A stretch of 64,000 nt of DNA. Source: Dyella sp. BiH032 (GTDB taxonomy: Bacteria; Pseudomonadota; Gammaproteobacteria; Xanthomonadales; Rhodanobacteraceae). The notes beneath the pieces are model-generated. The model was not told the DNA's origin. It ran no database searches and worked only from the letters and a program-made list of their open reading frames with translations. Location of the stretch: the NCBI RefSeq assembly GCF_031954525.1, contig NZ_CP134867.1, forward strand, positions 3,658,001 through 3,722,000. Direction: 5' to 3'. The first letter of the stretch is position 1. Each line of letters starts with the position of its first letter. This document shows, one piece after another, positions 17,263 to 27,865 of the stretch. The position numbers were made by a program, and so were the translations under genes.

Positions 17263-20200
17263 TTACATGTTCCGGCGGTACTCGCCACCCACGTCGTACA
17301 GCGCGTGGCTGATCTGGCCCAGCGAGTTGTACTTCACCGCCTCCATCAGCTGCTCGAACACATTGCGGCGTTCGCGCGCGGTGTTCTGCAACGCCTTGAG
17401 GCTGTTCGGGGCCAGGCCGTTGCGGGCTTTGGCGAAGGCCTGCACGTTGTCGATCTGCTGACCCTTTTCCTCTTCGGTAGAACGGATCAGCTCGATCTCG
17501 GTGGCGATCTCGCCGCCGTGGTCCTTGGGCAGGAAGGTGTTCACGCCGATCAGCGGGAGACTGCCGTCGTGCTTCTTCTGCTCGTAGTACATCGACTCTT
17601 CCTGGATCTTGCCGCGCTGGTACATGGTGTCCATCGCGCCAAGCACGCCGCCGCGCTCGCTGATCGCCTCGAACTCGCGGTATACGGCTTCTTCCACCAG
17701 GTCGGTGAGCGCATCCACCACGAAGCTGCCCTGCCACGGGTTTTCGTTGAAGTTCAGGCCCAGCTCGCGGTTGATGATCAGCTGGATGGCCACCGCGCGG
17801 CGCACGCTCTCCTCGGTCGGCGTGGTGATCGCCTCGTCGTAGGCGTTGGTGTGCAGGCTGTTGCAGTTGTCGAACAGCGCATACAGCGCCTGCAGCGTGG
17901 TGCGGATGTCGTTGAACTGGATCTCCTGCGCGTGCAGCGAGCGGCCGGAGGTCTGGATGTGGTACTTCAGCATCTGGCTGCGCGCGCTGGCGCCGTAGCG
18001 CTCGCGCATGGCGCGTGCCCAGATGCGACGGGCCACGCGGCCGATCACGGTGTACTCCGGATCCATGCCGTTGGAGAAGAAGAACGACAGGTTCGGCGCG
18101 AAGTCGTCGATGTGCATGCCGCGCGCAAGGTAGTACTCGACGATGGTGAAGCCGTTGGACAGCGTGAAGGCCAGCTGGCTGATCGGGTTCGCGCCGGCTT
18201 CGGCGATGTGGTAGCCGGAGATCGACACCGAATAGAAGTTGCGCACCTTGTGGTCGACGAAGTACTGCTGGATGTCGCCCATCATGCGCAGCGCGAACTC
18301 GGTGCTGAAGATGCAGGTGTTCTGCGCCTGGTCTTCCTTGAGGATGTCCGCCTGCACGGTGCCGCGCACTGTCTGCAGGGTTTCTTCCTTGATGCGCGCA
18401 TAGGTTTCCGCATCCACCAGCTGGTCGCCGGTGATGCCCAGCAACCCCAGGCCCAGGCCTTCGTTGCCCTTGGGCAAGTCGCCGGAATACTGCGGGCGGC
18501 CGCGCGGATACAGCGCGGCGATCTTCTTCTCGGCTTCGGCCCAGCGCGCGGGATCGGCCTTGAGGTGCTTCTCCACGTTCTGGTCGATCGCGGTGTTCAT
18601 GAACATCGCGAGGATGATCGGCGCCGGGCCGTTGATGGTCATCGACACCGAGCTGGTCGGCGCGCTGAGATCGAAGCCGGAATACAGCTTCTTCATGTCG
18701 TCCAGCGTGGCGACGTTGACGCCGGAGTTGCCGATCTTGCCGTAGATGTCCGGACGCGGCGCCGGGTCCTCGCCGTACAGCGTGACCGAATCGAAGGCGG
18801 TGGACAGGCGCGTGGCCGCGCCGCCCTGGCTCAGGTAATGGAAGCGGCGGTTGGTGCGCTCGGGCGTACCCTCGCCCGCGAACATGCGGGTCGGGTCCTC
18901 GCCGGTGCGGCGGTACGGATACACGCCGCCGGTGTAGGGGTAATGGCCCGGCAGGTTCTCGCGCATCAGGAAGCGCAGCAGATCGCCCCAGTCCTTGGTC
19001 TTGGGCGGCGACACCTTCGGGATCTTCTGGTGACTGAGCGATTCGCGATAGTTCTCGACGCGGATCGTCTTGTCGCGCACCTTGTACTCGTTGTACTCGT
19101 CCGTGACCGACTTGTAGCGCGCCGGCCAGTCGTGCAGCAGGTGCACGGCTTCGTGGCTGAGCTCCTTCAGCGCCTGGTTGTAGCGCTGGCGCAGCGTGAG
19201 CAGGGTGCGGTCGGCTCCTTCCTCATGCAAGGACTCGCTGTCGTAGCGTGCCAGTTCGCGCGGCAGACGCGCGTCGCCCAGGTCCTTCAGCGATTCGTAG
19301 TAGTGCTGCGCCTTGCTGGCGAACTGCGCCTCGCGCTCGATCTCGCTGTTGATGCCGCGGCCCTGCTCGGCGATCTCGGCCAGGTAGCGCACGCGGCTGC
19401 CCGGAATCAGCACGGTGGCACGCGGCTCCTTCAGCGAGGTGTCCAGCTCCGGCGTCCACTTCGGCGCGGGCAACGCGAGCTTGTCGCGCAGCAGCCGGCA
19501 CAGGTTGCTGAACATCCAGGTCACGCCCGGATCGTTGAACTGGCTGGCGATGGTCGGATAGACCGGCACCTCCTCGTCCTTGAGGGCGAAGGCGGTGCGG
19601 TTGCGCTTCCACTGCTTGCGCACGTCGCGCAGCGCGTCTTCGGCACCGCGCTTGTCGAACTTGTTGAGCACGACGAGTTCGGCGAAGTCCAGCATGTCGA
19701 TCTTTTCGAGCTGACTGGCGGCGCCGTAGTCGCTGGTCATCACGTACATCGGGAAATCGACCAGGTCCACGATCTCCGAGTCGCTCTGGCCGATGCCGGC
19801 GGTTTCCACGATCACCAGGTCGTAGGGCTGCGCCTTGAGGAAATCGATGCAGTCATGCAGCACCACGCTGGTGGCTGCGTGCTGGCGGCGCGTGGCCATC
19901 GAGCGCATGTACACGCGATGGCTGCGCAGCGAGTTCATGCGGATGCGGTCGCCCAGCAGCGCACCGCCGCTGCGGCGGCGGGTCGGGTCGACCGCGAGCA
20001 CCGCGATGCGCATGTCCGGAAAGGCATGCAGGAAACGCAGCAGCAGTTCGTCCACCACCGAGGACTTGCCCGCGCCGCCCGTGCCGGTGACGCCGAGCAC
20101 GGGCGTCTGCTTGCCGGCCATCTTCCACTGCTTGCGCAGGTGGTCGAGCTCCGCCTCGGGCAGGTGGCCTTCCTCGATCGTCGAGAGCAGGTGGCCGATG

Positions 20201-20727
20201 GAGATTTCATCGTCGATGTCCACCCGCGGCGCGACCGTGGCCTTTTCCGCGTTGGCGCGCTTATCGGCGGCCTCGCGGGTGCGGCGCATGACGTCCTCGA
20301 TCATCTCGGTGAGGCCGAGCTTCATGCCGTCGTTCGGGTGGTAGATGCGCTCCACGCCGTAGGCCTGCAGCTCGCGGATTTCCTCCGGGGTGATGGTGCC
20401 GCCGCCGCCGCCGAACACGCGGATGTGCGCGGCGCCATGCTCCTTCAGCATGTCCACCATGTACTTGAAGTACTCGACGTGGCCGCCCTGGTACGACGAA
20501 AGCGCGATGGCGTCGGCGTCTTCCTGCAGGGCGGCGCGGACCACGTCCTCCACCGAGCGGTTGTGGCCCAGATGGATCACTTCCGCGCCCTGCGACTGAA
20601 TGATGCGGCGCATGATATTGATCGCCGCGTCATGGCCATCGAACAAGCTGGCGGCTGTGACGAAGCGCAGGGGACGGCTTTCGTGCACTGCAGCACTCGC
20701 GGAAACGTGCTGGGCGGGGGAACTCAT
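17263..20727 (-). CDS. icmF: Fused isobutyryl-CoA mutase with G-protein chaperone (IcmF)
   Basis: A 1154-residue adenosylcobalamin enzyme that interconverts isobutyryl-CoA and n-butyryl-CoA (and often related branched acyl-CoAs). Domains run in the IcmF order: B12-binding (residues 20-150, with Asp30-Gly31-His32 as the cobalt-ligand motif), MeaB-type GTPase (Walker [13 protein letters not shown] at 212-223, [11 protein letters not shown] for guanine), a linker, and the (beta/alpha)8 mutase domain from about 600 to the end ([24 protein letters not shown]). GGAG lies six bases before the ATG and the gene has its own terminator. Together with leucine dehydrogenase at 53777 it suggests branched-chain amino or fatty acid metabolism. 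Confidence 0.95.
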   Translation of the reverse strand: MSSPAQHVSASAAVHESRPLRFVTAASLFDGHDAAINIMRRIIQSQGAEVIHLGHNRSVEDVVRAALQEDADAIALSSYQGGHVEYFKYMVDMLKEHGAAHIRVFGGGGGTITPEEIRELQAYGVERIYHPNDGMKLGLTEMIEDVMRRTREAADKRANAEKATVAPRVDIDDEISIGHLLSTIEEGHLPEAELDHLRKQWKMAGKQTPVLGVTGTGGAGKSSVVDELLLRFLHAFPDMRIAVLAVDPTRRRSGGALLGDRIRMNSLRSHRVYMRSMATRRQHAATSVVLHDCIDFLKAQPYDLVIVETAGIGQSDSEIVDLVDFPMYVMTSDYGAASQLEKIDMLDFAELVVLNKFDKRGAEDALRDVRKQWKRNRTAFALKDEEVPVYPTIASQFNDPGVTWMFSNLCRLLRDKLALPAPKWTPELDTSLKEPRATVLIPGSRVRYLAEIAEQGRGINSEIEREAQFASKAQHYYESLKDLGDARLPRELARYDSESLHEEGADRTLLTLRQRYNQALKELSHEAVHLLHDWPARYKSVTDEYNEYKVRDKTIRVENYRESLSHQKIPKVSPPKTKDWGDLLRFLMRENLPGHYPYTGGVYPYRRTGEDPTRMFAGEGTPERTNRRFHYLSQGGAATRLSTAFDSVTLYGEDPAPRPDIYGKIGNSGVNVATLDDMKKLYSGFDLSAPTSSVSMTINGPAPIILAMFMNTAIDQNVEKHLKADPARWAEAEKKIAALYPRGRPQYSGDLPKGNEGLGLGLLGITGDQLVDAETYARIKEETLQTVRGTVQADILKEDQAQNTCIFSTEFALRMMGDIQQYFVDHKVRNFYSVSISGYHIAEAGANPISQLAFTLSNGFTIVEYYLARGMHIDDFAPNLSFFFSNGMDPEYTVIGRVARRIWARAMRERYGASARSQMLKYHIQTSGRSLHAQEIQFNDIRTTLQALYALFDNCNSLHTNAYDEAITTPTEESVRRAVAIQLIINRELGLNFNENPWQGSFVVDALTDLVEEAVYREFEAISERGGVLGAMDTMYQRGKIQEESMYYEQKKHDGSLPLIGVNTFLPKDHGGEIATEIELIRSTEEEKGQQIDNVQAFAKARNGLAPNSLKALQNTARERRNVFEQLMEAVKYNSLGQISHALYDVGGEYRRNM

Positions 20728-20824
20728 GGCGACTCCGACTTCGATGTGCGTAAGACGCGCAATTCTAGTGGCAGTCGCCGTTAAGCGCTTGCTGCAACGC
20801 GTGTACCGCCGCGTACGGGACGCG

Positions 20825-21946
20825 CTAGCGCGACGCCAGTCGCGCGTGCTTGAGGTGGTATGTGCGCGTGCGCCAGAACAGGAATCCGGTGACCAGGAAG
20901 AACGCGGGCAGCACGCCGGTGACGGCAATCACCAGTTGCCACGGCAAGCCGCCCACGCCACCGGAATGCACCGGATAGATCTTGTCTACCAGCTTCGCGC
21001 CCGCTCCTTGCGTCTGCGCGTCGTACACCGACAGCACGGTGGCCGTGTAGGGATCGACCACCACGACGCTGCGCCCCGCGGCATTCCATTCCTCCGGCCC
21101 GCGCGCGCGGATGATGAGCGCGGCGTTCTTCGCGCCGGGCATGGCGATGCGGTGCAGCTCCGCCGCAGGCAAGGCGGCCTGCGCCGCTTCGAGCGACGCG
21201 CCCCATTGCATCGGTGCGTCGCGAGGTTCGACCGCCGGCGCTTTCGGTGGAGGGCTCGGGTCGCCGAACAGGGCGGCGAGCGCGGTGCGCGTCGTGTCCT
21301 TGTAGATCAGCGTCACACCCGTGAGCGTGCTGAGCAGCAGCAAAGGAAACGCCAGCGCGGCGACGCTCTGGTGCCAGCTGCGCCAACGGCGCGTCGGCGG
21401 CTGGGCATACATCCGCACCGCGTGCCGCCAATGCCCTCGCCGCGGCCACCACAGGACGAGGCCGATGAGAATCAGCAGGAGCTCCGCCACGCCGATGACA
21501 CCCAGCGCGGCTTCGCCGTTCTTGCCGCTCAGCAGGTGCGTGTGCAGGTCGCGCAGCCAGAGCACGGCGTCATCCGCCTTGGAGCGCGTCATCAACTCGC
21601 GCCCGTCGGCCGGATCCAGATACACCCGCACCTCCCCCGCCAACGAGACCTGCCAGACCGGCAGCTCCGCACTCGGCAGTTCGACGCTGCGCAGCGGCGC
21701 CGGCCAATGCGCGTCGTGAATGCTCCGCAGCACTACCGCTTTCTGCTCCGCGGTGGGCAAGGCATGGCGGAACAGCTCCGGATGCTGCCAGCGCAACCAC
21801 TCCGCCTGCCAAGCCAGCACCGTCCCCGAAAGCGCCAGCACGGCAAACACCAGCCCGACACTCAGCCCCAGCCACAGATGCAGCTTGCGCAACAGATCGC
21901 GGAAGCGCCTCGGATGGCGGGCGGGCGGATGTGAGGGGTTGGACAT
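20825..21946 (-). CDS. PepSY-domain membrane protein (iron-uptake associated)
   Basis: A 373-residue inner-membrane protein with four hydrophobic segments (about 27-47, 150-168, 193-215, 335-360) and PepSY-type periplasmic regions. Family signatures are [13 protein letters not shown] at the start, [13 protein letters not shown] in the middle and [15 protein letters not shown] near the end. Members are often encoded beside siderophore receptors and are thought to act as ferric-siderophore reductases, with histidines ligating heme. A Fur-like inverted repeat lies 45 bases before the start. No receptor gene is adjacent; the next gene upstream is separated by a repeat element. Confidence 0.88.
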   Translation of the reverse strand: MSNPSHPPARHPRRFRDLLRKLHLWLGLSVGLVFAVLALSGTVLAWQAEWLRWQHPELFRHALPTAEQKAVVLRSIHDAHWPAPLRSVELPSAELPVWQVSLAGEVRVYLDPADGRELMTRSKADDAVLWLRDLHTHLLSGKNGEAALGVIGVAELLLILIGLVLWWPRRGHWRHAVRMYAQPPTRRWRSWHQSVAALAFPLLLLSTLTGVTLIYKDTTRTALAALFGDPSPPPKAPAVEPRDAPMQWGASLEAAQAALPAAELHRIAMPGAKNAALIIRARGPEEWNAAGRSVVVVDPYTATVLSVYDAQTQGAGAKLVDKIYPVHSGGVGGLPWQLVIAVTGVLPAFFLVTGFLFWRTRTYHLKHARLASR

Positions 21947-21990
21947 GAAGGGCGGGAGATGTGGAACCGGGGCGCGACCTTAGCACATGG

Positions 21991-22007
21991 ATGAGAATGG
22001 CTCTCAT
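21991..22007. promoter_or_regulatory. Fur-box-like inverted repeat
   Basis: ATGAGA-ATGGC-TCTCAT, 6-bp arms with a 5-bp spacer, 45 bases upstream of the PepSY gene. The run atgagaatggctctcat resembles proteobacterial Fur sites (GAGAATNNNTCTC-type core). Regulation by iron is inferred from the match and from the gene's family. Confidence 0.55.
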
Positions 22008-22032
22008 CTTTGGGCAAGGAATTAACGCGGCC

Positions 22033-22630
22033 GCGAGCACCCACCCCTTATCCCGCCTTCTCTCCCACGGGGACTACCTTCGGGTCGCCCGGAGGGGAGA
22101 AGGAGAAGTGCGTACCGAGGCAAGCAAGAACAAAAACAAGAGCGAGCGAAGCGACGCTCCGTGTGGCTCTTGATCTCCCGGGTTCCCTTCGCGGCGGTGA
22201 GGGCTGGACGATCAGGCCGCCGCAGGCGGGCGGGGACAGGGACGTCCCCGCCTTTTCGATCAGGGCAGGATGCCCTGTCGAAAAGCCCGGCCAGCCCTCA
22301 ACGCACCCGCAGCAGCGAAGGCTGCGGAGGGCGCCGCGCAGGGGGCCCTTCTTCTTGGTTACTTCTTCTTGGGCAAGCAAGAAGAAGTAACTCGCTCTCC
22401 GGCAGGAGAGCGAAACCCTCGCCCGAGAGGGCGAGACACGGCTGGCGACCACCTCGCGACAACCGAGCCGTGTCGCCTCTGGGTGACTCGCTACGCTCGC
22501 CCCTTCGGAGCCGCCCTCCGGGCGTTCTCCAAGCTACGCGCTCCGTCCGGGCTACGCCGGAATGACGAGAATGGGAGCGCGAGGCGACCCTAAGCGCCCA
22601 TTGGGGTTCGCAGCCTCACCCCAACCTGCG
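22033..22630 (+). repeat. Multi-hairpin intergenic element, copy A
   Basis: First of three copies (others at 44479 and 55686), all in this orientation. In order it shows: a CCTTCTC/GAGAAGG pair (here spread by an insertion), GAGCG/CGCTC, a long-range closing stem GAGGGCTGG/CCAGCCCTC (near 22199 and 22290) that encloses two hairpins (GCGGGGAC..GTCCCCGC and a 15-bp CTTTTCGA..TCGAAAAG arm), then GCAGC-GAAG-GCTGC, a 13-bp GTTACTTCTTCTT/AAGAAGAAGTAAC hairpin, CGCTCTCC-GGCA-GGAGAGCG, CTCGCCC-GAGA-GGGCGAG and a final TTGGGG/CCCCAA. Frames are open by chance but the sequence conserved is the pairing, so I treat it as non-coding. The rest of the 836-base gap, to 22843, shows only short GC-rich palindromes. 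Confidence 0.9.
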
Positions 22631-22843
22631 CCACCTCGCTCCGCGAAGGCCAGCCTGCGCCCACATGACGCCATGAAGGCATGAGATAACCCCATCGCGG
22701 TTCGCGAGCGAACCCGACCTACCCCTCCAAACAAGCTGGAGCGAACCGCCGACGAAGGGGGACATGAACGCCGGAATCACGCCCCGGCGCTGGGGACTCG
22801 CCGGCGGCTCGCACCAACCTGCAACCTGATGAGGCATGAAACC

Positions 22844-23824
22844 TCAATGCACATAATTGAGCGCAATCGCCGGCGTCACCGAACGCTGCGTGTTGTGCCC
22901 GCCCGCAACCACCCTCACCCCGAACAACACCCCCACATTCGGCGACCAGTTGTACTCGATCGCCGGCGCATACCCCACCGCATCGCTGCGTCCCGACTTG
23001 CGGTTCACGCGCAGCGGCTCCGCCCCCGGCAGGAAGTCGAAACCCTTCACCACCGTGTCCCCGTTGTGGCTATACGTCAGGTCCAGCGCCAACACCCAGC
23101 GCGTCGTCAGGCTGTACTCGACTGCCGCGCCGACATACACGTTGCGCCCGGCACGCGCATGGCCCTGGAAATACTCGCCCGTGCCATAGGTGCTGACACC
23201 CGCCACGTCCGCGCGCCCGGGCACCGTACCGGTGACGTTGAGGCGCGCGCGCAGGATGCGTCCGTTCGGCATCCAGAAGTAGCTCTGCATGTTGACGCCT
23301 AATGTGGTGGCGTACGCGCCGCCGCCCATGCCATTGGCCGGGCGCCGTCCCAGGCGGTCGTAGCGACCGGTGGGCACGGTCTCCTGCAGCATCAGCGAGA
23401 CGGTGGGCACCCAGCTCCCTTCGTGGAAGCGGATCAGACGGTACTGCGCCTGCAGGATCTGGTCGCCCAGGCCGATGCCAGAGCTGTTCGGCGCGCCGCT
23501 GACGCGGTTGTAGCCGATGATCGGAATCATGCCGACAGTAAGCCGGTCAGTCAGGCCGTACAGCACGTAGGCGCGGGAACCGAACGCATCCACGCCGGGC
23601 GTCGTCACGTCATAGATGTAGGGCTCGATCAGCACATGGCCGGCCGGCAGGGTTTCCGCGCCATTGGCCAGCATGGGTCCGGTCCACCAGGCATCGTCGC
23701 GCGCCTGCCGGATGGGCGCGACCGCGTCCTGTCCCATCGCCGCCGACGACGCCAGCCCGGCCAGCAGGCCTGCCGCCAGATGCCGCCGGAAACCCTTCTT
23801 CGTTGCCGCACGCCGCACGCCCAC
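22844..23824 (-). CDS. Outer-membrane MetA-pathway/transporter-like protein
   Basis: A 326-residue protein with a signal peptide ending AAMGQDA and a beta-strand-rich body (alternating hydrophobic pattern, final residues ending in aromatic-His: IALNYVH). The sequence (YDVTTPGVDAFGSRAYVLYGLTDRLTVGMIP cut short here) matches the 'MetA-pathway of phenol degradation' outer-membrane family, thought to be porin-like. I chose the GTG at 23824 because GGAG lies five bases upstream and it yields a clean signal peptide. It is divergent from the MocR regulator, whose direct repeats lie between them, so it may be its target. Confidence 0.78.
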   Translation of the reverse strand: MGVRRAATKKGFRRHLAAGLLAGLASSAAMGQDAVAPIRQARDDAWWTGPMLANGAETLPAGHVLIEPYIYDVTTPGVDAFGSRAYVLYGLTDRLTVGMIPIIGYNRVSGAPNSSGIGLGDQILQAQYRLIRFHEGSWVPTVSLMLQETVPTGRYDRLGRRPANGMGGGAYATTLGVNMQSYFWMPNGRILRARLNVTGTVPGRADVAGVSTYGTGEYFQGHARAGRNVYVGAAVEYSLTTRWVLALDLTYSHNGDTVVKGFDFLPGAEPLRVNRKSGRSDAVGYAPAIEYNWSPNVGVLFGVRVVAGGHNTQRSVTPAIALNYVH

Positions 23825-23899
23825 GTCGTCTCCGTCGTTTCGCCCCGGCCACGCGGCCGGCGGCGTGACACTACGGAGGGCAGTGGCCCGGGCGAATAG

Positions 23900-23931
23900 C
23901 CACTTGGCTATGATCTGGCATGACCACTTGG
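23900..23931. promoter_or_regulatory. Direct repeats CCACTTGG, probable MocR operator
   Basis: Two identical CCACTTGG octamers at 23900-23907 and 23924-23931, 24 bases apart, between divergent genes. The first is inside the palindrome ATAGCCACTTGGCTAT. MocR/PdxR-type regulators bind paired direct repeats on one face of the helix in their own promoters, which fits this spacing. Confidence 0.55.
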
Positions 23932-23942
23932 AGCCAGCCGCC

Positions 23943-25421
23943 ATGCCGCGCGCGTCCACCTCATTCCTGCCGCCGATCGCCCTCGAACCCGGCAGCGGCG
24001 TGCCCATCTACCAGCAGCTGTCGGACTGGTTCCGCCGCGCCATCGCCGACGGCCAGCTGCGGCCCGGCCAGCGCGTACCCTCCACGCGCAGCCTCGCCAG
24101 CGAGCTGAGAGTGTCGCGGCTGCCGGTGCTCAGCGCCTACGAGCAGTTGCTGGCGGAGGGCTACCTGCAGAGCTTCGTCGGCGCCGGCACCTGCGTGGCC
24201 AGCTCCATTCCCCAGGAAACGCCGAAGCCGCCCCGCCCCCGCGCGAGCACGGCCGCCCGGCCGCTTCCCGCCGGCGCCGCCCGCCGCGTGGCGCAACGCG
24301 TGGCGACGATGCGCGGCTATGAGCAGACCTGGCTGGACAGCCAGGGGGCGTTCCGCGTGGGTCTTCCGGCGCTGGAGCATTTTCCGTCGGCGCTGTGGGC
24401 GAAGCTGCTCGCCCGGCATGCGCGCGCACCCAGCGCGGAGGCGCTGGTCTACGGCGATCCGCGCGGCTGCCCGCAGCTGCGCGAGGCCATCGCGGACTAC
24501 CTCGGCGCGGTACGCGCCGTACGCGCCGATGCCTCCCAAGTGTTCATCACCACCGGCTCGCAGCACGGTGTGCAGATCTGTGCGCATGCGCTGCTCGACG
24601 CGGGCGACCGCGCCTGGCTGGAGGATCCCGGCTACCCCGGCGCGCGCCAGGCTTTCGGCACCGTGGGTGCGCAGGTGGTGCCGGTACCGGTCGACCAGGA
24701 AGGCCTGGACGTGGCCGCGGGCATCCGCCGCGCGCCGGACGCGCGGCTGGCCTACATCTCCCCCTCGCACCAGTTCCCGCTGGGCATGACGATGAGCGCC
24801 GCGCGGCGCATGCAACTGCTGCAATGGGCCGCGCGGGCCGGCGCCTGGATCGTCGAGGACGACTACGACAGCGAATACCGCTTCGGCGGCCGTCCGGTCG
24901 CCTCGCTGCAGGGGCTGGATACGGAGGCGCGCGTGATCTACGTCGGCACCTTCAGCAAGGTGATGTTCCCTTCCCTGCGCCTGGGCTACATGGTGGTGCC
25001 GAAGGACCTGGTGCCCGCCTTCGCCGCCTGCCGCGACGCGCTGGACACCTGCACCTCCACGCTGCCCCAGCTGGCGATGAACGACTTCATCCGCGAAGGC
25101 CATTTCGCACGCCACATCCGCCGCATGCGCATGCTGTACGCGGAGCGCCGCGCGGCTCTGGTGGCGTCCATCCGCACCCACCTGCCGGACCTGCTCGAAG
25201 TGATCGGCGCCGAAGCGGGCATGCAATTGGTGGCGCTGCTGCCGCCCGGCGTGGACGACGTGGCCTTGTCGCGCCGCGCCGCGCAGATGGGCGTTTCGGC
25301 GCGGCCGCTATCGCCGTGCTACGCCGCGCCGCCCGCGCGCGGTGGCGTGATCATGGGCTATGGCGGCGCCGACGCCCGCGCCCTCGACGAGGCGGTGCGC
25401 CGGCTCGCGCGCTGCCTGTGA
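23943..25421 (+). CDS. MocR/PdxR-type GntR regulator with aminotransferase domain
   Basis: A 492-residue protein: GntR winged helix-turn-helix (residues about 15-80, GVPIYQQLSDWFRRAI, PSTRSLASELRVSRLPV) joined to a full fold-type I aminotransferase domain (about 120-492). The PLP lysine is in YVGTFSKVMFPSLRLGY, with EDDYDSEYRF and the YSPSHQFPLG-like segment upstream. Such proteins sense PLP or amino-group compounds and control PLP synthesis, GABA or transport genes. The stop is one base from the stop of the convergent yceI-like gene. No pdx or gab genes are nearby; the divergent outer-membrane gene is the candidate target. Confidence 0.93.
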   Translation: MPRASTSFLPPIALEPGSGVPIYQQLSDWFRRAIADGQLRPGQRVPSTRSLASELRVSRLPVLSAYEQLLAEGYLQSFVGAGTCVASSIPQETPKPPRPRASTAARPLPAGAARRVAQRVATMRGYEQTWLDSQGAFRVGLPALEHFPSALWAKLLARHARAPSAEALVYGDPRGCPQLREAIADYLGAVRAVRADASQVFITTGSQHGVQICAHALLDAGDRAWLEDPGYPGARQAFGTVGAQVVPVPVDQEGLDVAAGIRRAPDARLAYISPSHQFPLGMTMSAARRMQLLQWAARAGAWIVEDDYDSEYRFGGRPVASLQGLDTEARVIYVGTFSKVMFPSLRLGYMVVPKDLVPAFAACRDALDTCTSTLPQLAMNDFIREGHFARHIRRMRMLYAERRAALVASIRTHLPDLLEVIGAEAGMQLVALLPPGVDDVALSRRAAQMGVSARPLSPCYAAPPARGGVIMGYGGADARALDEAVRRLARCL

Positions 25422-25422
25422 C

Positions 25423-26034
25423 TCAGCGCTCCGCCACCTTGCTGCCGGCCTCATCGACGATCGCCTCCACCTGGATGCGCAGCGCCACGTCCATCTTGAA
25501 GCCGTAATCCTTGCCGGCGCCCATGCCGAACGCATCGCGCTGGAACGTGGCGCTGGCGTCCGCACCGCACAGCTCGCGCTTGAGCAGCGGGTGCGGCATG
25601 CACTTGAACGAATGGACGGTCAGTTCCAGCGGCCGCGTCACGCCGTGCAGGGTCAGCTCACCCACGACCTTGGTCGGCTTGCCGTCGACGAAGCCGGTGA
25701 GCTTGCCCTTGTAGGTAGCCGTCGGGTACTTGGCGGTCTCGAACAGCTCGGGCCCGCGCGCTGCTTCGTCCATCTTGTCCAGGCCGAAGTTGGCGCTGTT
25801 CATGTCCACCGTGATGTCGACCGTACCGGTGCCGGCGGCCTTGTCCAGGGTGACCTTGCCGCTGGTGCGGTCGAACTTGCCGCGCCACACCGAGAGCCCG
25901 CCGAAGTGGTCGGCCTCGAAGCTTGGGTAGGTGTGGGCAGGGTCGATGGTGTAGGTCGCGGAGGCGGCATGGGCGGCGGTGCCGGCCAGGGCCAGGACGG
26001 CGAAGGCCAGGGTGCGCAGGGATTGGCTTTGCAT
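25423..26034 (-). CDS. YceI-family periplasmic lipid-binding protein
   Basis: A 203-residue protein with a signal peptide (cleavage after AAHA) and a YceI lipocalin-like barrel. Family features include [18 protein letters not shown] at the mature N-terminus, [34 protein letters not shown] and [22 protein letters not shown] lies eight bases before the ATG. YceI proteins bind isoprenoids such as ubiquinone precursors in the periplasm. Two cysteines (KCMPHP and ELCGAD) could form a disulfide, common in this subfamily. It is divergent from the TonB-domain gene. Confidence 0.93.
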   Translation of the reverse strand: MQSQSLRTLAFAVLALAGTAAHAASATYTIDPAHTYPSFEADHFGGLSVWRGKFDRTSGKVTLDKAAGTGTVDITVDMNSANFGLDKMDEAARGPELFETAKYPTATYKGKLTGFVDGKPTKVVGELTLHGVTRPLELTVHSFKCMPHPLLKRELCGADASATFQRDAFGMGAGKDYGFKMDVALRIQVEAIVDEAGSKVAER

Positions 26035-26199
26035 GGTGGAGCTCCTTGGGAAATGACAGGTCGAAGGCGATATTCGCCGGCCCGCTCGGCCGGCTCCATG
26101 GAACGACGAACCATGGCGGGCAAATTCGACATGAACCATCTGGCGACCCGGGAAACGGCGCGCGATACTGCCGGCCCATCCCACGGACAAGGAACGTCG

Positions 26200-27072
26200 A
26201 TGAAGCGGTTGGCCATGCTGTTGTCCTGCCTGATCCTGGGCGCGACGGCCCATGCGCAGAGCGCAAGCGCCGTGCGCAAGCACGCCGAAGCCAGCATGGT
26301 CGTTACCGGCAGCATCGTGGTGGGCCCGGACGGCACCGTGCATACCTGCACGCTGGACCAGCCGGACAAGCTCCCCGCTCCGGTCGCCGACCTCGTCCGC
26401 AACAACGCCGCGGCCTGGCGATTCGAACCGGTCGTTCGCGATGGCGCTCCCATCACCGCCCGGGCACCGATGAACGTGCGCGTGGTGGCAACATCGGAGG
26501 GCGACGGCAAGACCTTCGCCTTGCGCATCGCCGGGGCGACCTTTGGCGACGGTCCTTCCGAGGAACAGCCGCACTACAAGCGCCGGACGGCGCCTTCGTA
26601 TCCCCAGGAGGCCGTGCAGGCGCGCGTGGCGGGCACGGTGTATCTGCTTGTGCGCGTCGGGCGCGACGGCACGGTGGAGGACGCGGCCGCCGAACAGGTC
26701 AACCTCACGGTAGTGGACAACGAGCGCGGCATGCGCCGGTGGCGCAAGGTGCTGGCCGACGCCAGCCTCAAGGCCGCGCGCGACTGGACCTTCGAGCCTC
26801 CGGTCGCCGGCTCGCATAAGGACGACGGCGAGTGGATCGTGCGCGTACCGGTCGCGTTCCACCTGCGCGAATGGGGCCGGCCGGACCGCTCCGGCGGCTA
26901 CGGCGTGTGGGAGGGCTACATTCCCGGCCCGAAGGAGACCATCTCGTGGATGCAGGACTACCGCCTCCGCCACGCCGACAGCCGCGACGCCAGCTCCGAT
27001 GCGCTCGCCGACGACAGCCTTCACCTCGTCGGCAGCGGGCTGCGGCTGACCACGCCGCTGGATCGCTCGTGA
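26200..27072 (+). CDS. Periplasmic TonB C-terminal-domain protein
   Basis: A 290-residue protein with a signal peptide ([10 protein letters not shown]) instead of the TonB membrane anchor. It holds two TonB_C-like modules: a short N-terminal one ([15 protein letters not shown] to [10 protein letters not shown]) and a canonical one ([37 protein letters not shown]). AAGGA lies seven bases before the ATG. Without a transmembrane anchor or a proline-rich spacer it cannot draw energy from ExbBD in the classical way, so 'energy transducer' naming may mislead. It may interact with receptors or peptidoglycan. The tail after residue 230 matches nothing I know. Confidence 0.8.
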   Translation: MKRLAMLLSCLILGATAHAQSASAVRKHAEASMVVTGSIVVGPDGTVHTCTLDQPDKLPAPVADLVRNNAAAWRFEPVVRDGAPITARAPMNVRVVATSEGDGKTFALRIAGATFGDGPSEEQPHYKRRTAPSYPQEAVQARVAGTVYLLVRVGRDGTVEDAAAEQVNLTVVDNERGMRRWRKVLADASLKAARDWTFEPPVAGSHKDDGEWIVRVPVAFHLREWGRPDRSGGYGVWEGYIPGPKETISWMQDYRLRHADSRDASSDALADDSLHLVGSGLRLTTPLDRS

Positions 27073-27091
27073 GATCCCGCAGCGGACGCTG

Positions 27092-27865
27092 CTACGGCGT
27101 CCGCTCCTGAAACCGCGCCAGCCCGCGGAACGTCTCGTGCTGGTAGCGGCTCATACGCAGTTCCTGCCCCGTGGTCAGCACCACCATGTGGTAGCCCTTG
27201 AACCAGGGATGGATCGCGCGGATGCGTTCGATATTGACGATGGCCGAGCGGTGCACGCGAGCGAAGTAGCGCGGGTTGAGCCGCTGTTCCAGCGAGGCCA
27301 TCGTCTCGCGCAGCTCGTAGGTCTCCTTGCCGACGTGCAGGCGCACGCGATTGCGGCTGGCTTCGATCCAGTCGATACGCGCCACGTCGAGCAGGATCAC
27401 GCTGCCGTCCAGCGGCACCGGCAGCCGCCGCGCATAACCCTGTTCGCGCCGCAGCTCGGCCAGCGCCTGCCACACCTGCGCCGAAGCCTGCCCGCCCTCG
27501 CCAGCCAGCCGGCGGCGGGCGCGGCGCAGCATGGCGTCGAAGCGTTCGCGGCTGAAGGGCTTGACCAGATAGTCCACGGCGTTGGCTTCGAACGCGCGCA
27601 CTGCGTACTGCTCGTAAGCGGTGACGAACACCGTGGCCGGCAGGTCTTCCTCGCCCAGCGAAGCGGCCACGTCGATGCCGGACAGCTCCGGCATCTGGAT
27701 GTCCAGGAACACCAGGTCGGGCTTCAGCCGGCGGATCGCTTCCAATGCGCTCGCGCCATCGCCGAATTCGGCGAGCACCGCGATGTCCGCTTCCTCGCGC
27801 AACAGCCGCGCGATGCTGTGCCGGGCGATCGGCTCGTCGTCCACGATGATGGCGCGGATGCTCAT
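27092..27865 (-). CDS. LytTR-family response regulator
   Basis: A 257-residue regulator: receiver domain (residues 1-120, phosphorylated Asp55 in [10 protein letters not shown], Lys in [10 protein letters not shown]) and a LytTR DNA-binding domain (about 150-250, [33 protein letters not shown]). It overlaps the kinase gene by four bases (ATGA at 27862-27865), so the pair is made together. LytTR regulators bind two direct repeats with a 12-base gap; no such target is obvious in the adjacent spacers. Confidence 0.95.
   Translation of the reverse strand: MSIRAIIVDDEPIARHSIARLLREEADIAVLAEFGDGASALEAIRRLKPDLVFLDIQMPELSGIDVAASLGEEDLPATVFVTAYEQYAVRAFEANAVDYLVKPFSRERFDAMLRRARRRLAGEGGQASAQVWQALAELRREQGYARRLPVPLDGSVILLDVARIDWIEASRNRVRLHVGKETYELRETMASLEQRLNPRYFARVHRSAIVNIERIRAIHPWFKGYHMVVLTTGQELRMSRYQHETFRGLARFQERTP

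Noticed and set aside
22161..22593. Several overlapping open frames inside the multi-hairpin elements (also near 44499-45026 and 55570-56188)
   Set aside because: The similar proteins they would give in the three copies come from the repeat itself. Changes between copies keep base pairing rather than codons, and indels shift the frames.
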